A stretch of 64,000 nucleotides of DNA from NCBI RefSeq assembly GCF_010448835.1, contig NZ_CP048409.1:4009501-4073500 (forward strand), read 5' to 3'. The notes under the pieces are model-generated. The model did no database searches. It had not been told where the DNA came from and was given only the letters and a program-made list of their open reading frames with translations. Position numbers and translations under genes: made by a program. Source of the DNA: Draconibacterium halophilum. Lineage in GTDB: Bacteria; Bacteroidota; Bacteroidia; Bacteroidales; Prolixibacteraceae. Shown here piece by piece: positions 54,381 through 63,656 of this stretch. Within the stretch, counting starts at the first letter, position 1; each line of letters opens with the position of its first letter.

Positions 54381-54450
54381 TGTAAACTTTACTGTTCAAT
54401 ATGACAAACATACTTTACATCTTATAAAAAGTCAAGTTTTCTTTACATTT
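54381..54450 (-). promoter_or_regulatory. Promoter and repeated TGTAAAG motifs of the XRE/membrane-protein operon
   Basis: On the minus strand, TTG (54433-54435), a 20-nt spacer and TATGTTTG (54405-54412) match the consensus. CTTTACAT (plus strand) occurs at 54413-54420 and 54441-54448, and the near palindrome GTAAA-C-TTTAC lies at 54382-54392. These repeats overlap the promoter and are candidate binding sites for the XRE protein. Confidence 0.65.
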
Positions 54451-54560
54451 TTTACAACATCTTTTTGAATCACAAGAAATAAAGCATTTTATCATAAAAC
54501 ATGACTTTTATCTTTCAGATTGCTGTTTGATAATTGGCAAGTTTTACATTTCTTAGCGGA

Positions 54561-55936
54561 ATGTTTGAAAATATTGGCGAACTCATTATAAAAATCTCTG
54601 ATGGAATTTGGGGAGCTCCTATACTTATCCTGTTGCTTGGCGGCGGGTTTTATTTTTTAGTTTATTCGCGTTTGGCGCCACTCCGTTACATCGGTCATGC
54701 CCTAAAAATCCTCACCGGAAAATACGACGATCCGAATGAAGCAGGGCAGTTGCGCCACTATCAGGCACTTTCTACCGCATTGGCCGGAACAGTTGGCATG
54801 GGAAATATCAGCGGTGTTGCCGTTGCCATTACCATGGGCGGACCGGGAGCCATCTTTTGGATGTGGGTTTCGGCATTGCTGGGTATCAGCACCAAGTTTT
54901 TTACCTGTTCGCTGGCGGTTATGTTTCGCGGTAAAGATTCAGCAGGCGAAATTCAGGGTGGCCCTATGTACTTCATCACCGAAGGATTGGGGAAAAACTG
55001 GCGCCCTGTAGCTGTCTTTTTCTCGCTTATGGCCATGATCGGTGTTTCACCGCTCTTTCAAGCTAACCAACTTACCCAAATGATTCGCGATGTAGTGTTA
55101 GTGCCGAATAACGTCGGAGGTTCATTTACTTCCGATCTTGTCACCGGAATTATAATCGCCATAATTGTTGGTCTGGTTGTTATCGGGGGAATTAAACGTA
55201 TTGGTAAAGTTACCGGAAGACTCGTGCCCACTATGGTTGTTGTTTATACCATAACAGTTCTTTACGTAATTTTCTCACACCCCGCTGCTATACTTCCTGC
55301 CTTTAGAACCATTTTTGAAGATGCTTTTACCGGCAATGCAGTTTTAGGTGGATCGCTCGGTGCAATAATAATTACCGGTGTGCGGCGCGCGGCCTTTTCA
55401 AACGAGGCCGGATTGGGAACGGCGCCAATGGCGCATGGCGCTGCCAAAACCAACGAACCCATTCGTGAGGGCTGGTTGCCATGCTTGGGCCAATTATCGA
55501 TACCATTATAGTTTGTACCATGACAGCCCTGGCCATTATTGTTACCGATACCTGGCTCGAAAGTAATGCCGATGGTATTACGCTTACTGCTCAGGCTTTT
55601 GATTCTGCCATCCCGATATTCGGTAAATATATCTTATCCATCTGTGCCATTTTCTTTAGCATGTCAACCATGTTCGCCTTTCCATACTACGGTGTAAAAT
55701 GCCTTGGTTTTGTTGCCGGAGTAAAATACCAACACATTTATAACTACATTTTTGTGGCGGTAATACTTATTGGAGCCGTTTCAAACCTGAGGGTAATTAT
55801 TGGTTTAATCGACATCTCCTTTGCCCTGATGGCCTTCCCAACAGTTATCACAACCATACTTTTATCGCCACATGTAAAAAGGGCTGCCAAGGATTATTTT
55901 GCGCGCTTAAAAGTGGAAAAGATAACCAAAACCTAA
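54561..55936 (+). pseudogene. Sodium:alanine symporter (AGCS family), split by a one-base deletion
   Basis: The first part (54561-55511) runs from MFENIGELIIKISDGIWGAPILILLLGGG through GTVGMGNISGVAVAI, GGPGAIFWMWVSALLG and AFSNEAGLGTAPMAHGAAKTNEPIREG, and the second (from 55481) from MLGPIIDTIIVCTMTALAIIVTDTW to the end. The expected join is EG-L-VAMLGPIID; the GGG at 55469-55471 lacks one G. Repaired, it is a normal 458-residue symporter importing alanine or glycine with Na+. ATG 54561 is preferred over TTG 54534. Both halves are fully conserved, so an assembly error is likely. Confidence 0.87.
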
Positions 55937-56030
55937 TCTTCCTCCTGCTTGTTTTATGGCTACATCTCCCTCATAATGAATAACATTCAATAAAACACAG
56001 ATAATTTTAAAGTAATGTTCAAAATCCAGT

Positions 56031-56064
56031 AGAATCTTCTCACTTGTGGGAAGATTCTTTTTGT
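56031..56064 (+). terminator. Terminator of the alanine symporter gene
   Basis: AGAATCTTC (56031-56039) pairs with GAAGATTCT (56050-56058); inner CAC/GTG pairing extends the stem, followed by TTTTTG. It is 28 nt upstream of the YkgJ-family start. Confidence 0.88.
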
Positions 56065-56091
56065 TTTTGTATCTTGATAAAAATTAATCTT

Positions 56092-56727
56092 ATGAACACA
56101 AACCTGCAATTTGAACAACTGGAAAAAGCCTTCTTTCACGATGGCTATCAACTGGGTATGAAGGCAGTTGAGGCGAATATGGAACAGGAAGCGTTGCACC
56201 AATCTTTAAAAGAAATGTATGCGGCAATTGACGGACTGATTGATTCGTTGTTTGTTTATGCCCGGCAACAAAACCAAAGTATCGATTGCAAACGAGGCTG
56301 CAGCTGGTGTTGCCACCAACCGGTTTTTGCGCTGGACTACGAGCTGGATTATTTAAAGGCCGCTGTAAACAAGTCTTTTGACGCTGAAACGATCTCGGGA
56401 ATAGCAGAAAAAGCAAAACAAAAACAAACCAAACTGAGCCTTTTAAAAGGCGATGATCTGATGAATGCAAAACATCCCTGCCCTCTGTTAAAAGACAAAA
56501 CCTGCATGGCTTACGATGCCCGCCCGATGGCCTGCCGCATTTATCTTTCGTCAGATGTGAAAAGCTGTGTTCACTTTTATAACCACCCCGATGATAAAAC
56601 CACCTACCCTGCTCTTTTGGATATGCCCATGCGCCTGGGACGAATGATGAATGAAGGATTTAAAGCGGCACTAAAAACCAATGCTGTTGAGGCAAAAGAA
56701 TATCGTATTGAAGAGAAACTAATCTAA
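56092..56727 (+). CDS. YkgJ family cysteine cluster protein
   Basis: 211 residues from ATG 56092. CKRGCSWCCHQPVF near 65 and CPLLKDKTCMAYDARPMACRIYLS near 140 give the metal-chelating Cys set of the Zn/Fe-binding CxxxCxxC family. The first frame start at 56044 would translate terminator sequence and is rejected. Function unknown. Its stop overlaps the end of the convergent thioesterase gene by 4 nt. Confidence 0.88.
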   Translation: MNTNLQFEQLEKAFFHDGYQLGMKAVEANMEQEALHQSLKEMYAAIDGLIDSLFVYARQQNQSIDCKRGCSWCCHQPVFALDYELDYLKAAVNKSFDAETISGIAEKAKQKQTKLSLLKGDDLMNAKHPCPLLKDKTCMAYDARPMACRIYLSSDVKSCVHFYNHPDDKTTYPALLDMPMRLGRMMNEGFKAALKTNAVEAKEYRIEEKLI

Positions 56728-57143
56728 ACTTCCTCCAGCACAATTCCGGCCTCTTCAAATTTACTTTCCAGAATTTCAGGAGAAAGTGGACGGCCATTTT
56801 TTGTTAGTACCGAAGTAATACGGCCTCTTACCATCAGCTTTTCATCGGATTTACGAATTACCTCCTGTAAAAACACAATGCGCAAACGCCCTTGTTTACC
56901 AATCTTCAAACGTACTAAAAAATCGTCGCCGGGACGTAGCGGAAATTTGTATTCCAATTCGGCTTTTATAACCACCGCATCAATTCCATCGTCGTGTAAT
57001 TGTGCAAAATCAAGCCCAACATGATTCAGAAATTTATGGCGCGTATGTTCCAGGTAATTCTGATAAACAGCGTTGTTTACAATGCCCTGAATGTCGCATT
57101 CGTAATCGCGCACCTGCATTTCAAGCTCAAATTGATGATTCAT
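56724..57143 (-). CDS. Acyl-CoA thioesterase, YbgC/4HBT hotdog family
   Basis: 139 residues from ATG 57143. VRDYECDIQGIVNNAVYQNYLEHTRHKFL is the 4HBT active-site segment (the usual Asp sits in DYECDIQG). It hydrolyses acyl-CoAs; the substrate length is not evident. Convergent, 4-nt overlap with YkgJ. Confidence 0.9.
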   Translation of the reverse strand: MNHQFELEMQVRDYECDIQGIVNNAVYQNYLEHTRHKFLNHVGLDFAQLHDDGIDAVVIKAELEYKFPLRPGDDFLVRLKIGKQGRLRIVFLQEVIRKSDEKLMVRGRITSVLTKNGRPLSPEILESKFEEAGIVLEEV

Positions 57144-57165
57144 AAACAAAAAAATTAAAAAATAA

Positions 57166-57211
57166 TGTCAGATAAACAATGAACAGATTTCTCACTTCAT
57201 TCGAAATGACA
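57166..57211. repeat. TGTCATTTCGA palindromic element, degraded (class I, copy C)
   Basis: The right arm CAGATTTCTC...TCGAAATGACA (57184-57211) is intact, and the left arm is reduced to TGTCA. It lies between the thioesterase and FAH genes. Confidence 0.6.
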
Positions 57212-57231
57212 ATGCTTTGGCGGCTTCAGCC

Positions 57232-57846
57232 CTACTTCACTTCAAAGTCAAACAGCTTTTTGTCTTCCAGATATCCTTCCAAACGATCGCCAATAGCAAC
57301 CGAACCAACATTTGCAGGCGTTCCGGTGTAAATCAGATCGCCAATTTTTAATGTCACGTATTTCGAGATATTTGCGATCAACTCATCAAAGTCAAAGATC
57401 ATCAAACCTGAATGCGATTCCTGTACTGTTGCTCCGTTAATATCTAATCGGAAACCAATTGCTTCCTGATCGGGGAAAATCGTTTTGGGCAAAAAGGTGC
57501 TACTTAAAACTGCCGATTTATCAAAAGCTTTTGCTTTTTCCCAAGGTAATCCTTTAGCTTTTAATTGCGCCTGCACATCACGGGCCGTAAAATCTATACC
57601 CAAACCAATTTCGTTGTAATAACGGTGTGCAAATCGCTTTTCAATATTTTTACCAATGCGATTTATCTTCACCACCAACTCTATTTCGTGATGCACTTCG
57701 TTGGTCCATTCCGGAATATAAAACGGATCGTTGTTGCGCAGTAACGCGGTATCGGGCTTCATAAAAAAAATAGGCTCCTCAGGAATATCGTTCCCCAACT
57801 CTTTGGCGTGAGCCACGTAATTTCTTCCTATGCAAATTATTTTCAT
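57232..57846 (-). CDS. Fumarylacetoacetate hydrolase family protein
   Basis: 204 residues from ATG 57846 (MKIICIGRNYVAHAKELGN). FAH-fold motifs: EEPIFFMKPDTAL, HHEIELVVKI (metal Glu), GIDFTARDVQ, SHSGLMIFDFDELI and GDLIYTGTPANVG. Family members act on acylpyruvates or 2-hydroxy-diene-dioates; such short single-domain forms often hydrolyse acylpyruvate or decarboxylate oxaloacetate. The longer frame to 57912 translates the class I repeat and is rejected. Confidence 0.9.
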   Translation of the reverse strand: MKIICIGRNYVAHAKELGNDIPEEPIFFMKPDTALLRNNDPFYIPEWTNEVHHEIELVVKINRIGKNIEKRFAHRYYNEIGLGIDFTARDVQAQLKAKGLPWEKAKAFDKSAVLSSTFLPKTIFPDQEAIGFRLDINGATVQESHSGLMIFDFDELIANISKYVTLKIGDLIYTGTPANVGSVAIGDRLEGYLEDKKLFDFEVK

Positions 57847-57869
57847 GATATTAAGCTTTTTAATTTCAC

Positions 57870-57954
57870 TATCATTTCGAACAAAGAGAGAAATCTGTAA
57901 CAACTTAAACAATACAGAAACAGATTTCTCAGTCGTTCCTCCTTCGAAATAACA
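57870..57954. repeat. TGTCATTTCGA palindromic element without cargo (class I, copy D)
   Basis: Left arm TATCATTTCGA...GAGAAATCTGTAACAA and right arm AACAGATTTCTCAGTCGTTC...TCGAAATAACA, with about 25 nt between. Both inner junctions match the GIY-YIG-bearing copy B. Confidence 0.75.
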
Positions 57955-57958
57955 AGCT

Positions 57959-58765
57959 TTACTTGCTCATCATTTTCAATTTCAATTGTGTAAGCACCTT
58001 TTTAGTATAAAGAGGGAATTCGCTGTTTAGAATCCAGCCAAAGTAGCCGGGCTGTTCCTGCAAAACCTTCTCCACCGGCACACCTTTGTTCTTTCCAAAA
58101 TTAAAACATTCTACTCCATTTTCATCGTAAACAATGCGGCCAACAAAATCAACATTCCGATCGTACGAAGAGAATTCACTCAACTTATCTACATTGTTCT
58201 CAACGGGCGTCGATTTTTTCCCTTTGGGATCTTCATACTCCACTCCTTTGTATTTATCGAGCTGCGATTTTAATACTTCATAGGTAGCTTTTGTATCGGC
58301 CATTGCGCTGTGTGCATCGGTTAAATCCTGATTACAATAGAATTTGTATGCGGCTGCCAGTGTCCGTTTTTCCATTTTATGGAATATGGCCTGCACATCA
58401 ATAAATTTGCGTTTTTTAAAGTCTACATCAACCTCGGCACGCAAAAACTCTTCGGCCAGTAACGGGATATCGAAACGATTGGAATTAAAACCGGCAAGAT
58501 CACATCCTTCAATAAATTTAGCCAGCGTTTTTGCCACTTCTTTAAATGTTGGGGCGTCTTTTATATCCTCATCGTAAATTCCATGAATCAGGGAAGCCTC
58601 AATGGGAATCGGCTGTTCAGGATTTATGCGCATCAGTTTTTCTTCCTCTGTCCCGTCAACATTTACTTTTACCAGTGCAATCTCCACAATTCGATCCGTA
58701 ACAATGTTAATTCCGGTGGTTTCCAGATCTAAAAAAACCAAAGCATTTTTTAAATGTAGCTTCAT
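57959..58765 (-). CDS. DnaQ-like 3'-5' exonuclease (DEDDh) with ExoX-type C-terminal domain
   Basis: 268 residues. Exo I FLDLETTGINIVTDRIVEIAL, Exo II in DLAGFNSNRFDIPLL, Exo III in LTDAHSAMADTKATYEVL give the DEDDh set. The C-terminal part (FNFGKNKGVPVEKVLQEQPGYFGWILNSEFP) is the short domain found after ExoX/DnaQ exonucleases. Probable DNA proofreading or repair nuclease; directly downstream of dnaN on the same strand. Confidence 0.92.
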   Translation of the reverse strand: MKLHLKNALVFLDLETTGINIVTDRIVEIALVKVNVDGTEEEKLMRINPEQPIPIEASLIHGIYDEDIKDAPTFKEVAKTLAKFIEGCDLAGFNSNRFDIPLLAEEFLRAEVDVDFKKRKFIDVQAIFHKMEKRTLAAAYKFYCNQDLTDAHSAMADTKATYEVLKSQLDKYKGVEYEDPKGKKSTPVENNVDKLSEFSSYDRNVDFVGRIVYDENGVECFNFGKNKGVPVEKVLQEQPGYFGWILNSEFPLYTKKVLTQLKLKMMSK

Positions 58766-58839
58766 GGTGGGTATGAATTAAAAAAGGTACCCCAAAACAA
58801 GCGTTCCCGGATACCTTTTCGGTTTATCGTTTTACTTTT

Positions 58840-59967
58840 TTAAACGTTTATCATCATTGGCATCAACAGCATCAACATGTCTTCATCTTCCTCATTTTCT
58901 GCCGGAAGTAACAAGCCTGCCCGCGTTGGATCGCTCATTTCAACCTTTACATCGCTGGTTGAAATATTGGTAAGAATTTCCTGCAGGAATGTTGATTTGA
59001 AACCAATTTCAATTTCTTCTCCCTCGTATTCGCAATTGATGCGTTCAACTGCCGAAATAGAAAAGTCAATATCTTGCGCCGAAACCACCAACTGGTTATC
59101 CGAAATTGTCAGTTTTACAAGGTTGCTCGCCTGGTTTGAGAATACTGAAACACGTTTTACGGTGTTGAAGAAATTCAGACGATCGATGATCATTTTGTTT
59201 GGATTATTAGTAGGAATTACTGAGTTGTAAGTCGGGTAATTTCCTTCTACCAAACGGCTGATAAGTTTGTAGTTGCTTAAGGTAAAAAACGCATTCTTAT
59301 CGTCGAATTCCAATTTTACATCAAACTCTTCTTTTGGCAACAGGTTTTTCAACAAACTTGCCGGTTTTTTGGGCAGAATAAATGAAGACTCGAATTCAGC
59401 CTTTGCATCCAATCGGCGGTAACGTACAAGCTTGTGCGCATCAGAAGCTACAAAGCTCATAAAGTCAGGTGTTAACTCAACGTAAATACCATTCATAACT
59501 GGGCGCAACTCATCGTCGGCGGTAGCGAACAACGTTTTTTCAATTCCTTTCTGAAGAACTACATGGCTAACATCAATAGACGATGCACCTTCCTCATCCA
59601 ATTGTGGTTGCTCAGGAAAATCCTCGGCATTCTGCCCCATAATGCTGAACTTTCCATTGTCTGAATAAATTTCAACAAGATAAGATTCGCCATCAATCTG
59701 AAATGTCAGCGGTTGCTCCGGAAATTCTTTCAATGTATCTGTGATCAACTTGGCCGGAACTGCAACGGCTCCTTCGCCTTCAATATTATCCAACTCGAGG
59801 CTGGTAATTAATGTCGATTCCAGATCGGAAGCTGTTATGGTTAACTCTGTTTCGCTTAACTGAAACAAGAAGTTATCGAGAATTGGCATTGTACTTTTAC
59901 TGCTGATTACCTTACTAATTGCAGAAAGGTGGCTCAGTAACTCGGTGCTTGAAACTACAAACTTCAT
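58840..59967 (-). CDS. dnaN: DNA polymerase III beta subunit (sliding clamp)
   Basis: 375 residues, three clamp domains, with MKFVVSSTELLSHLSAISKVI at the start and the C-terminal EEDEDMLMLLMPMMINV that contributes to the partner-binding pocket. It forms a dimeric ring that tethers DNA polymerases. It lies apart from dnaA in this window. The exonuclease gene follows after 74 nt. Confidence 0.96.
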   Translation of the reverse strand: MKFVVSSTELLSHLSAISKVISSKSTMPILDNFLFQLSETELTITASDLESTLITSLELDNIEGEGAVAVPAKLITDTLKEFPEQPLTFQIDGESYLVEIYSDNGKFSIMGQNAEDFPEQPQLDEEGASSIDVSHVVLQKGIEKTLFATADDELRPVMNGIYVELTPDFMSFVASDAHKLVRYRRLDAKAEFESSFILPKKPASLLKNLLPKEEFDVKLEFDDKNAFFTLSNYKLISRLVEGNYPTYNSVIPTNNPNKMIIDRLNFFNTVKRVSVFSNQASNLVKLTISDNQLVVSAQDIDFSISAVERINCEYEGEEIEIGFKSTFLQEILTNISTSDVKVEMSDPTRAGLLLPAENEEDEDMLMLLMPMMINV

Positions 59968-60092
59968 TTATTTCGATTTATTTTTTTGAATTCGTCTTAT
60001 TAATTGGTTCTAATTTACAACCAATCTAAGTACACGAATATACAAACTTTCATGAATTATCCCTACCGTGCTTCGGTTGATTTTACCCCATT

Positions 60093-62501
60093 TTATGAAC
60101 GATTGTACCTGTACTTGCGAACAAGATTGTAAACCAGTGCGAAAACGATGACTAAAAGCAGCGGCAGCAATACATTGAGCCATTTCCAAAAGGCAGCTTC
60201 TTCGCGTAGTTTTACTTTGTCGAGTAAGCGCATTTTTAATGATCGGCCGCGCAGTTGCATAATCCCTTGTTTGTCATCGAGGTATGAAATGGCATTAATC
60301 AGAAATTCCTTATTACCGAAAACCTGCCCTGATACTTCATCAAAGCCAAGTTCCTGAATTTTAGGTGGATTGGTAGAATAATTCACTTTATTGGTTATCA
60401 TTCCGCCGTCGGCAATCACGATCATTTGTGTTGGCTGACTTTCCGTAATTATATCGGCCGAAGAATAACCATAGGTTTCCACCATGCGGTTTTTGTAATT
60501 TGATGTAAAAACACCTTCCAATAAAACACCAACCGGAATATTCGACTGCGTAAACAACTCGCGTGCAGGTGGATTATTAATGTTTGCCAGACTTACCGAG
60601 GATGGAGCCTTTATTCGGCGCGCATATGGCGAAGTACTCAGAATTACCTCTTTACTGATTGTAGAATTGGATGAAACCGTATCGAGCGACGAAACAAATT
60701 CTGTTTTTACCCAGTTCAGATTTCGGCTAATAGGATGATCATCATTTGGTGTAAGCAGTGGCGAATAATACCACGGATTTGCCGTGTAACGTGGCGGATT
60801 TCCCGGCGCGGCTGTATTTACACGAATTTGAATACAGTTCACATCCTGCAACAATTCGTAATTTAAACGAACGCCATAACGAAAAAGCTGATCCCCTATA
60901 TTCAAATCGTTTGGAAATGAATAGGTTTGAAATCCTTTGCTCAAACTGTCTAAACTTACCTGCACCGGATCGATCAGCCAAATTAGCTTACCGCCTTTCA
61001 TCAGGTACTGATCGAGAGCTATTTTTGAAGTTTCGGGAAATTGTTTTTGTGGATTTGCGATCACCAAAATATCAACGTCCGAATCTTTAAGATCGACTGC
61101 ATCCATCATATCGATTTCAAAATCAGATGAAAGTGCCCGCGCAATATCGGCCACTTCGTATTGATTAGCCTCATCGTGTCCTTGCAAGAATGCCAGCACT
61201 GACTTCTGTTTGCGCATCAGTTTTCGGAATGCATTTACCAACTCGTACTCGATGGTTTCCACCGAATGATTAAAGTTGTTTTCGTAGCTGGTATACGGAT
61301 TATTTTTTAGAAAATTCACCGCCAGTTCTTTATTCTGATAACGAATAATTGCTCCGGGGAAGATAAATTTTGAAGCAATTCCCTGTTCTGTTTTATGTCT
61401 GAAACTAATACGTGGCACACCTTTATTTACCAAATCGTCAATCAATTCTTCCTGCTTATCGATATTCCCGATACTATAAGGATTAAACATACGCACCCGG
61501 ATTGGAGCCGAACTGTATGCATTCAGAACAGCGATTTTCTCCAGTACTTCGTTTTGTATTTTCCTTAATCCTGGTTCTAACTCACCTGTCAAATACAACT
61601 CCACTTCTACCGGACCTTCCAAACCTGTCACCATTTGTTTACTAACCTCTGATAAGGAATAACGTTTTTCAGCCGTTAGGTCAATGCGGTATAAAAAATT
61701 GGATGAAATCGCCAGCACCAATAATACAACCACGGGAATTACAACAGCACGAACTTTTGCTTTTGTGGTTCGGAGCTTGCCTTTTCTTAGAATCAGCGTT
61801 GTCCCATACAAAAACAAAAAGGCCATCCCGATAAAATACAGGATGTCTCGCATATCAACCACACCTCGCGAAATGGAAAGGTAATGATCGTTAATGCTCA
61901 ACCATGAAAACAACTGCTCTAACAGATACGATACTTCTGCTGACGCCACAAACTCGAAACCGAGGTAAAAAATAAACGACAATGACATCCCAAATATGAA
62001 GGAAACAATTTGGTTATCGGTGAGCGACGAGGCAAAAATACCTATGGCCACATATATAGTTGCCAGAAAAAACAGCCCCATAAACGATCCCCAGGTTGCA
62101 CCGGTGTCGATACTTCCAACCGGGTTTCCCAACCAATAAACCGACAAAAAATACAACAAAGTGGGCAACAAAGAAAAAACAACCAACACCAATCCGGCCA
62201 AGAATTTTGCCATCACCATCTGAAAATCAGCCAGTGGCCGTGTAAGCAGAATTTCGATGGTTCCACTACGTTTTTCGTCGGCGAACATACGCATGGTAAT
62301 TGCGGGCACCAAAAACAGGTACAACCACGGCGCCAACGTAAAAAGCCCCTGAAGCGTTGCATAACCACTTTCAGGAATATTATAATTACCCGGAAAAATC
62401 CACAGAAACAAACCGGTAACCAATAAAAAAACCAGAATGGCCAGGTAACCGATTAACGACCCGAGAAAAGTTTTTATTTCTTTTTTAAATAAGCTATACA
62501 C
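60093..62501 (-). CDS. GldF-GldG fusion (ABC permease plus GldG auxiliary protein)
   Basis: 802 residues. Residues 1-240 are GldF: six TMs with MRMFADEKRSGTIEILLTRPLADFQMVMAKF. From about 250 a further TM opens GldG (SSNFLYRIDLTAEKRYSLSEVSKQMV), then a large periplasmic DUF4350/GATase-like domain and a final TM at 775-795. In Flavobacteria gldF and gldG are separate genes of about 240 and 560 codons; here the frame is continuous. With GldA ATPase they form an ABC transporter needed for gliding in some species. gldA is not in the window. Confidence 0.9.
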   Translation of the reverse strand: MYSLFKKEIKTFLGSLIGYLAILVFLLVTGLFLWIFPGNYNIPESGYATLQGLFTLAPWLYLFLVPAITMRMFADEKRSGTIEILLTRPLADFQMVMAKFLAGLVLVVFSLLPTLLYFLSVYWLGNPVGSIDTGATWGSFMGLFFLATIYVAIGIFASSLTDNQIVSFIFGMSLSFIFYLGFEFVASAEVSYLLEQLFSWLSINDHYLSISRGVVDMRDILYFIGMAFLFLYGTTLILRKGKLRTTKAKVRAVVIPVVVLLVLAISSNFLYRIDLTAEKRYSLSEVSKQMVTGLEGPVEVELYLTGELEPGLRKIQNEVLEKIAVLNAYSSAPIRVRMFNPYSIGNIDKQEELIDDLVNKGVPRISFRHKTEQGIASKFIFPGAIIRYQNKELAVNFLKNNPYTSYENNFNHSVETIEYELVNAFRKLMRKQKSVLAFLQGHDEANQYEVADIARALSSDFEIDMMDAVDLKDSDVDILVIANPQKQFPETSKIALDQYLMKGGKLIWLIDPVQVSLDSLSKGFQTYSFPNDLNIGDQLFRYGVRLNYELLQDVNCIQIRVNTAAPGNPPRYTANPWYYSPLLTPNDDHPISRNLNWVKTEFVSSLDTVSSNSTISKEVILSTSPYARRIKAPSSVSLANINNPPARELFTQSNIPVGVLLEGVFTSNYKNRMVETYGYSSADIITESQPTQMIVIADGGMITNKVNYSTNPPKIQELGFDEVSGQVFGNKEFLINAISYLDDKQGIMQLRGRSLKMRLLDKVKLREEAAFWKWLNVLLPLLLVIVFALVYNLVRKYRYNRS

Positions 62502-62509
62502 CTGTATTC

Positions 62510-63655
62510 TTATGATTTATGTTCAGAATCCAAAGATAATAATTCAATCATTTTTTCCGCTGCCCGTTTCGAACACTCCGGCTCTCCCATTAGCTTTTGC
62601 ATTTCCTGATAATCAGATAAAATTCTTTTTCGATACGTTTCATCTTCGAGTATACGATCCAGTTCTGCCGTGACTTTTTTAACGGTCATATTTTTTTGAA
62701 GCAGTTCTTTTACCGCCATTTTACCTAAAATAATATTAGGCAGCGACACCCAGTCAATTTTTAAAACTGCCGCCATAATGTAATGCACTAACACGCCACC
62801 TTCAACTTTGTAAAGCACGGTCTGCGGCACCTGAAACAAAGCTGTTTCCAAGGCTGCTGTTCCCGAAGCTACCAAAGCCGTATGCGCGTTATTCAGCAAA
62901 TCATAAGTAGATTCGTAAAGCACTTTTATGTTGCTTCCCTTTAAAATTTCGTCATATAATTCTTTATCGACCGACGAAACTCCGGCCAACACAATCTGGT
63001 AATCATTCCGGCCTTCAACAGCCTTTTTCATTACGGGCAGAGTTCCTTTAATCTCCTGCACACGACTGCCGGCCAGCAAAGCAATTATCGGGCGGTCATC
63101 CAAATCATTTTTTGCTTTAAAATCGGCCTCCGACTGCGCTGTTTTTTCGAATTCCTTAATCGAATCAAACAGCGGATTCCCGACATAATTTACATCGATG
63201 CCGTGCTTTTTGTAAAACGCTGTTTCAAACGGAAAAATAGTAAATAGTTCATCAACAAAAGCACGCACTTTTTTTACGCGGTATTCTTTCCACGCCCACA
63301 GTTTTGGTGAAATATAATAGTAAACTTTTATGTTGTTTTGTTTGGCAAACTCGGCAATTCGCAGGTTAAAGCCGGGATAATCGATCAGGATGATAACATC
63401 GGGTTTAAAGTTGAGCAAATCTTTTTTGCAGAACTCCATATTTTGTTTAATGGTCCTGATATTCAGGATCACATTCACAAAACCCATAAATGCCATTTCG
63501 CGGTAATGCTTCACTAACTCGCCACCAACAGCCTGCATTTTATCGCCGCCAAAAAAACGAAAATCAGCTTGTTTATCGGCAACCTTCAATTCCTTCATCA
63601 GATTTGAACCGTGCAAATCGCCCGATGCCTCGCCGGCTATAATGTAATACCGCAT
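62510..63655 (-). CDS. lpxB: Lipid-A-disaccharide synthase
   Basis: 381 residues, GT19. YYIIAGEASGDLHGSNLMKEL at the start, FIDYPGFNLRIA-like segment, YYISPKLWAWKEYR, FPFETAFYKKHGIDVNYVGNPL and the C-terminal VASGTAALETALFQVPQTVLYK are all LpxB signatures. It joins UDP-diacylglucosamine and lipid X to form the lipid A disaccharide at the inner membrane. The stop lies 8 nt before the GldFG start; coupled upstream to the small membrane protein gene (1-nt gap). Confidence 0.95.
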   Translation of the reverse strand: MRYYIIAGEASGDLHGSNLMKELKVADKQADFRFFGGDKMQAVGGELVKHYREMAFMGFVNVILNIRTIKQNMEFCKKDLLNFKPDVIILIDYPGFNLRIAEFAKQNNIKVYYYISPKLWAWKEYRVKKVRAFVDELFTIFPFETAFYKKHGIDVNYVGNPLFDSIKEFEKTAQSEADFKAKNDLDDRPIIALLAGSRVQEIKGTLPVMKKAVEGRNDYQIVLAGVSSVDKELYDEILKGSNIKVLYESTYDLLNNAHTALVASGTAALETALFQVPQTVLYKVEGGVLVHYIMAAVLKIDWVSLPNIILGKMAVKELLQKNMTVKKVTAELDRILEDETYRKRILSDYQEMQKLMGEPECSKRAAEKMIELLSLDSEHKS

Positions 63656-63656
63656 A

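Noticed and set aside
57847..57912. 22-residue N-terminal extension of the FAH protein
   Set aside because: It is encoded by the palindromic repeat copy D; FAH proteins of this type begin at MKIICIGRNY (57846).
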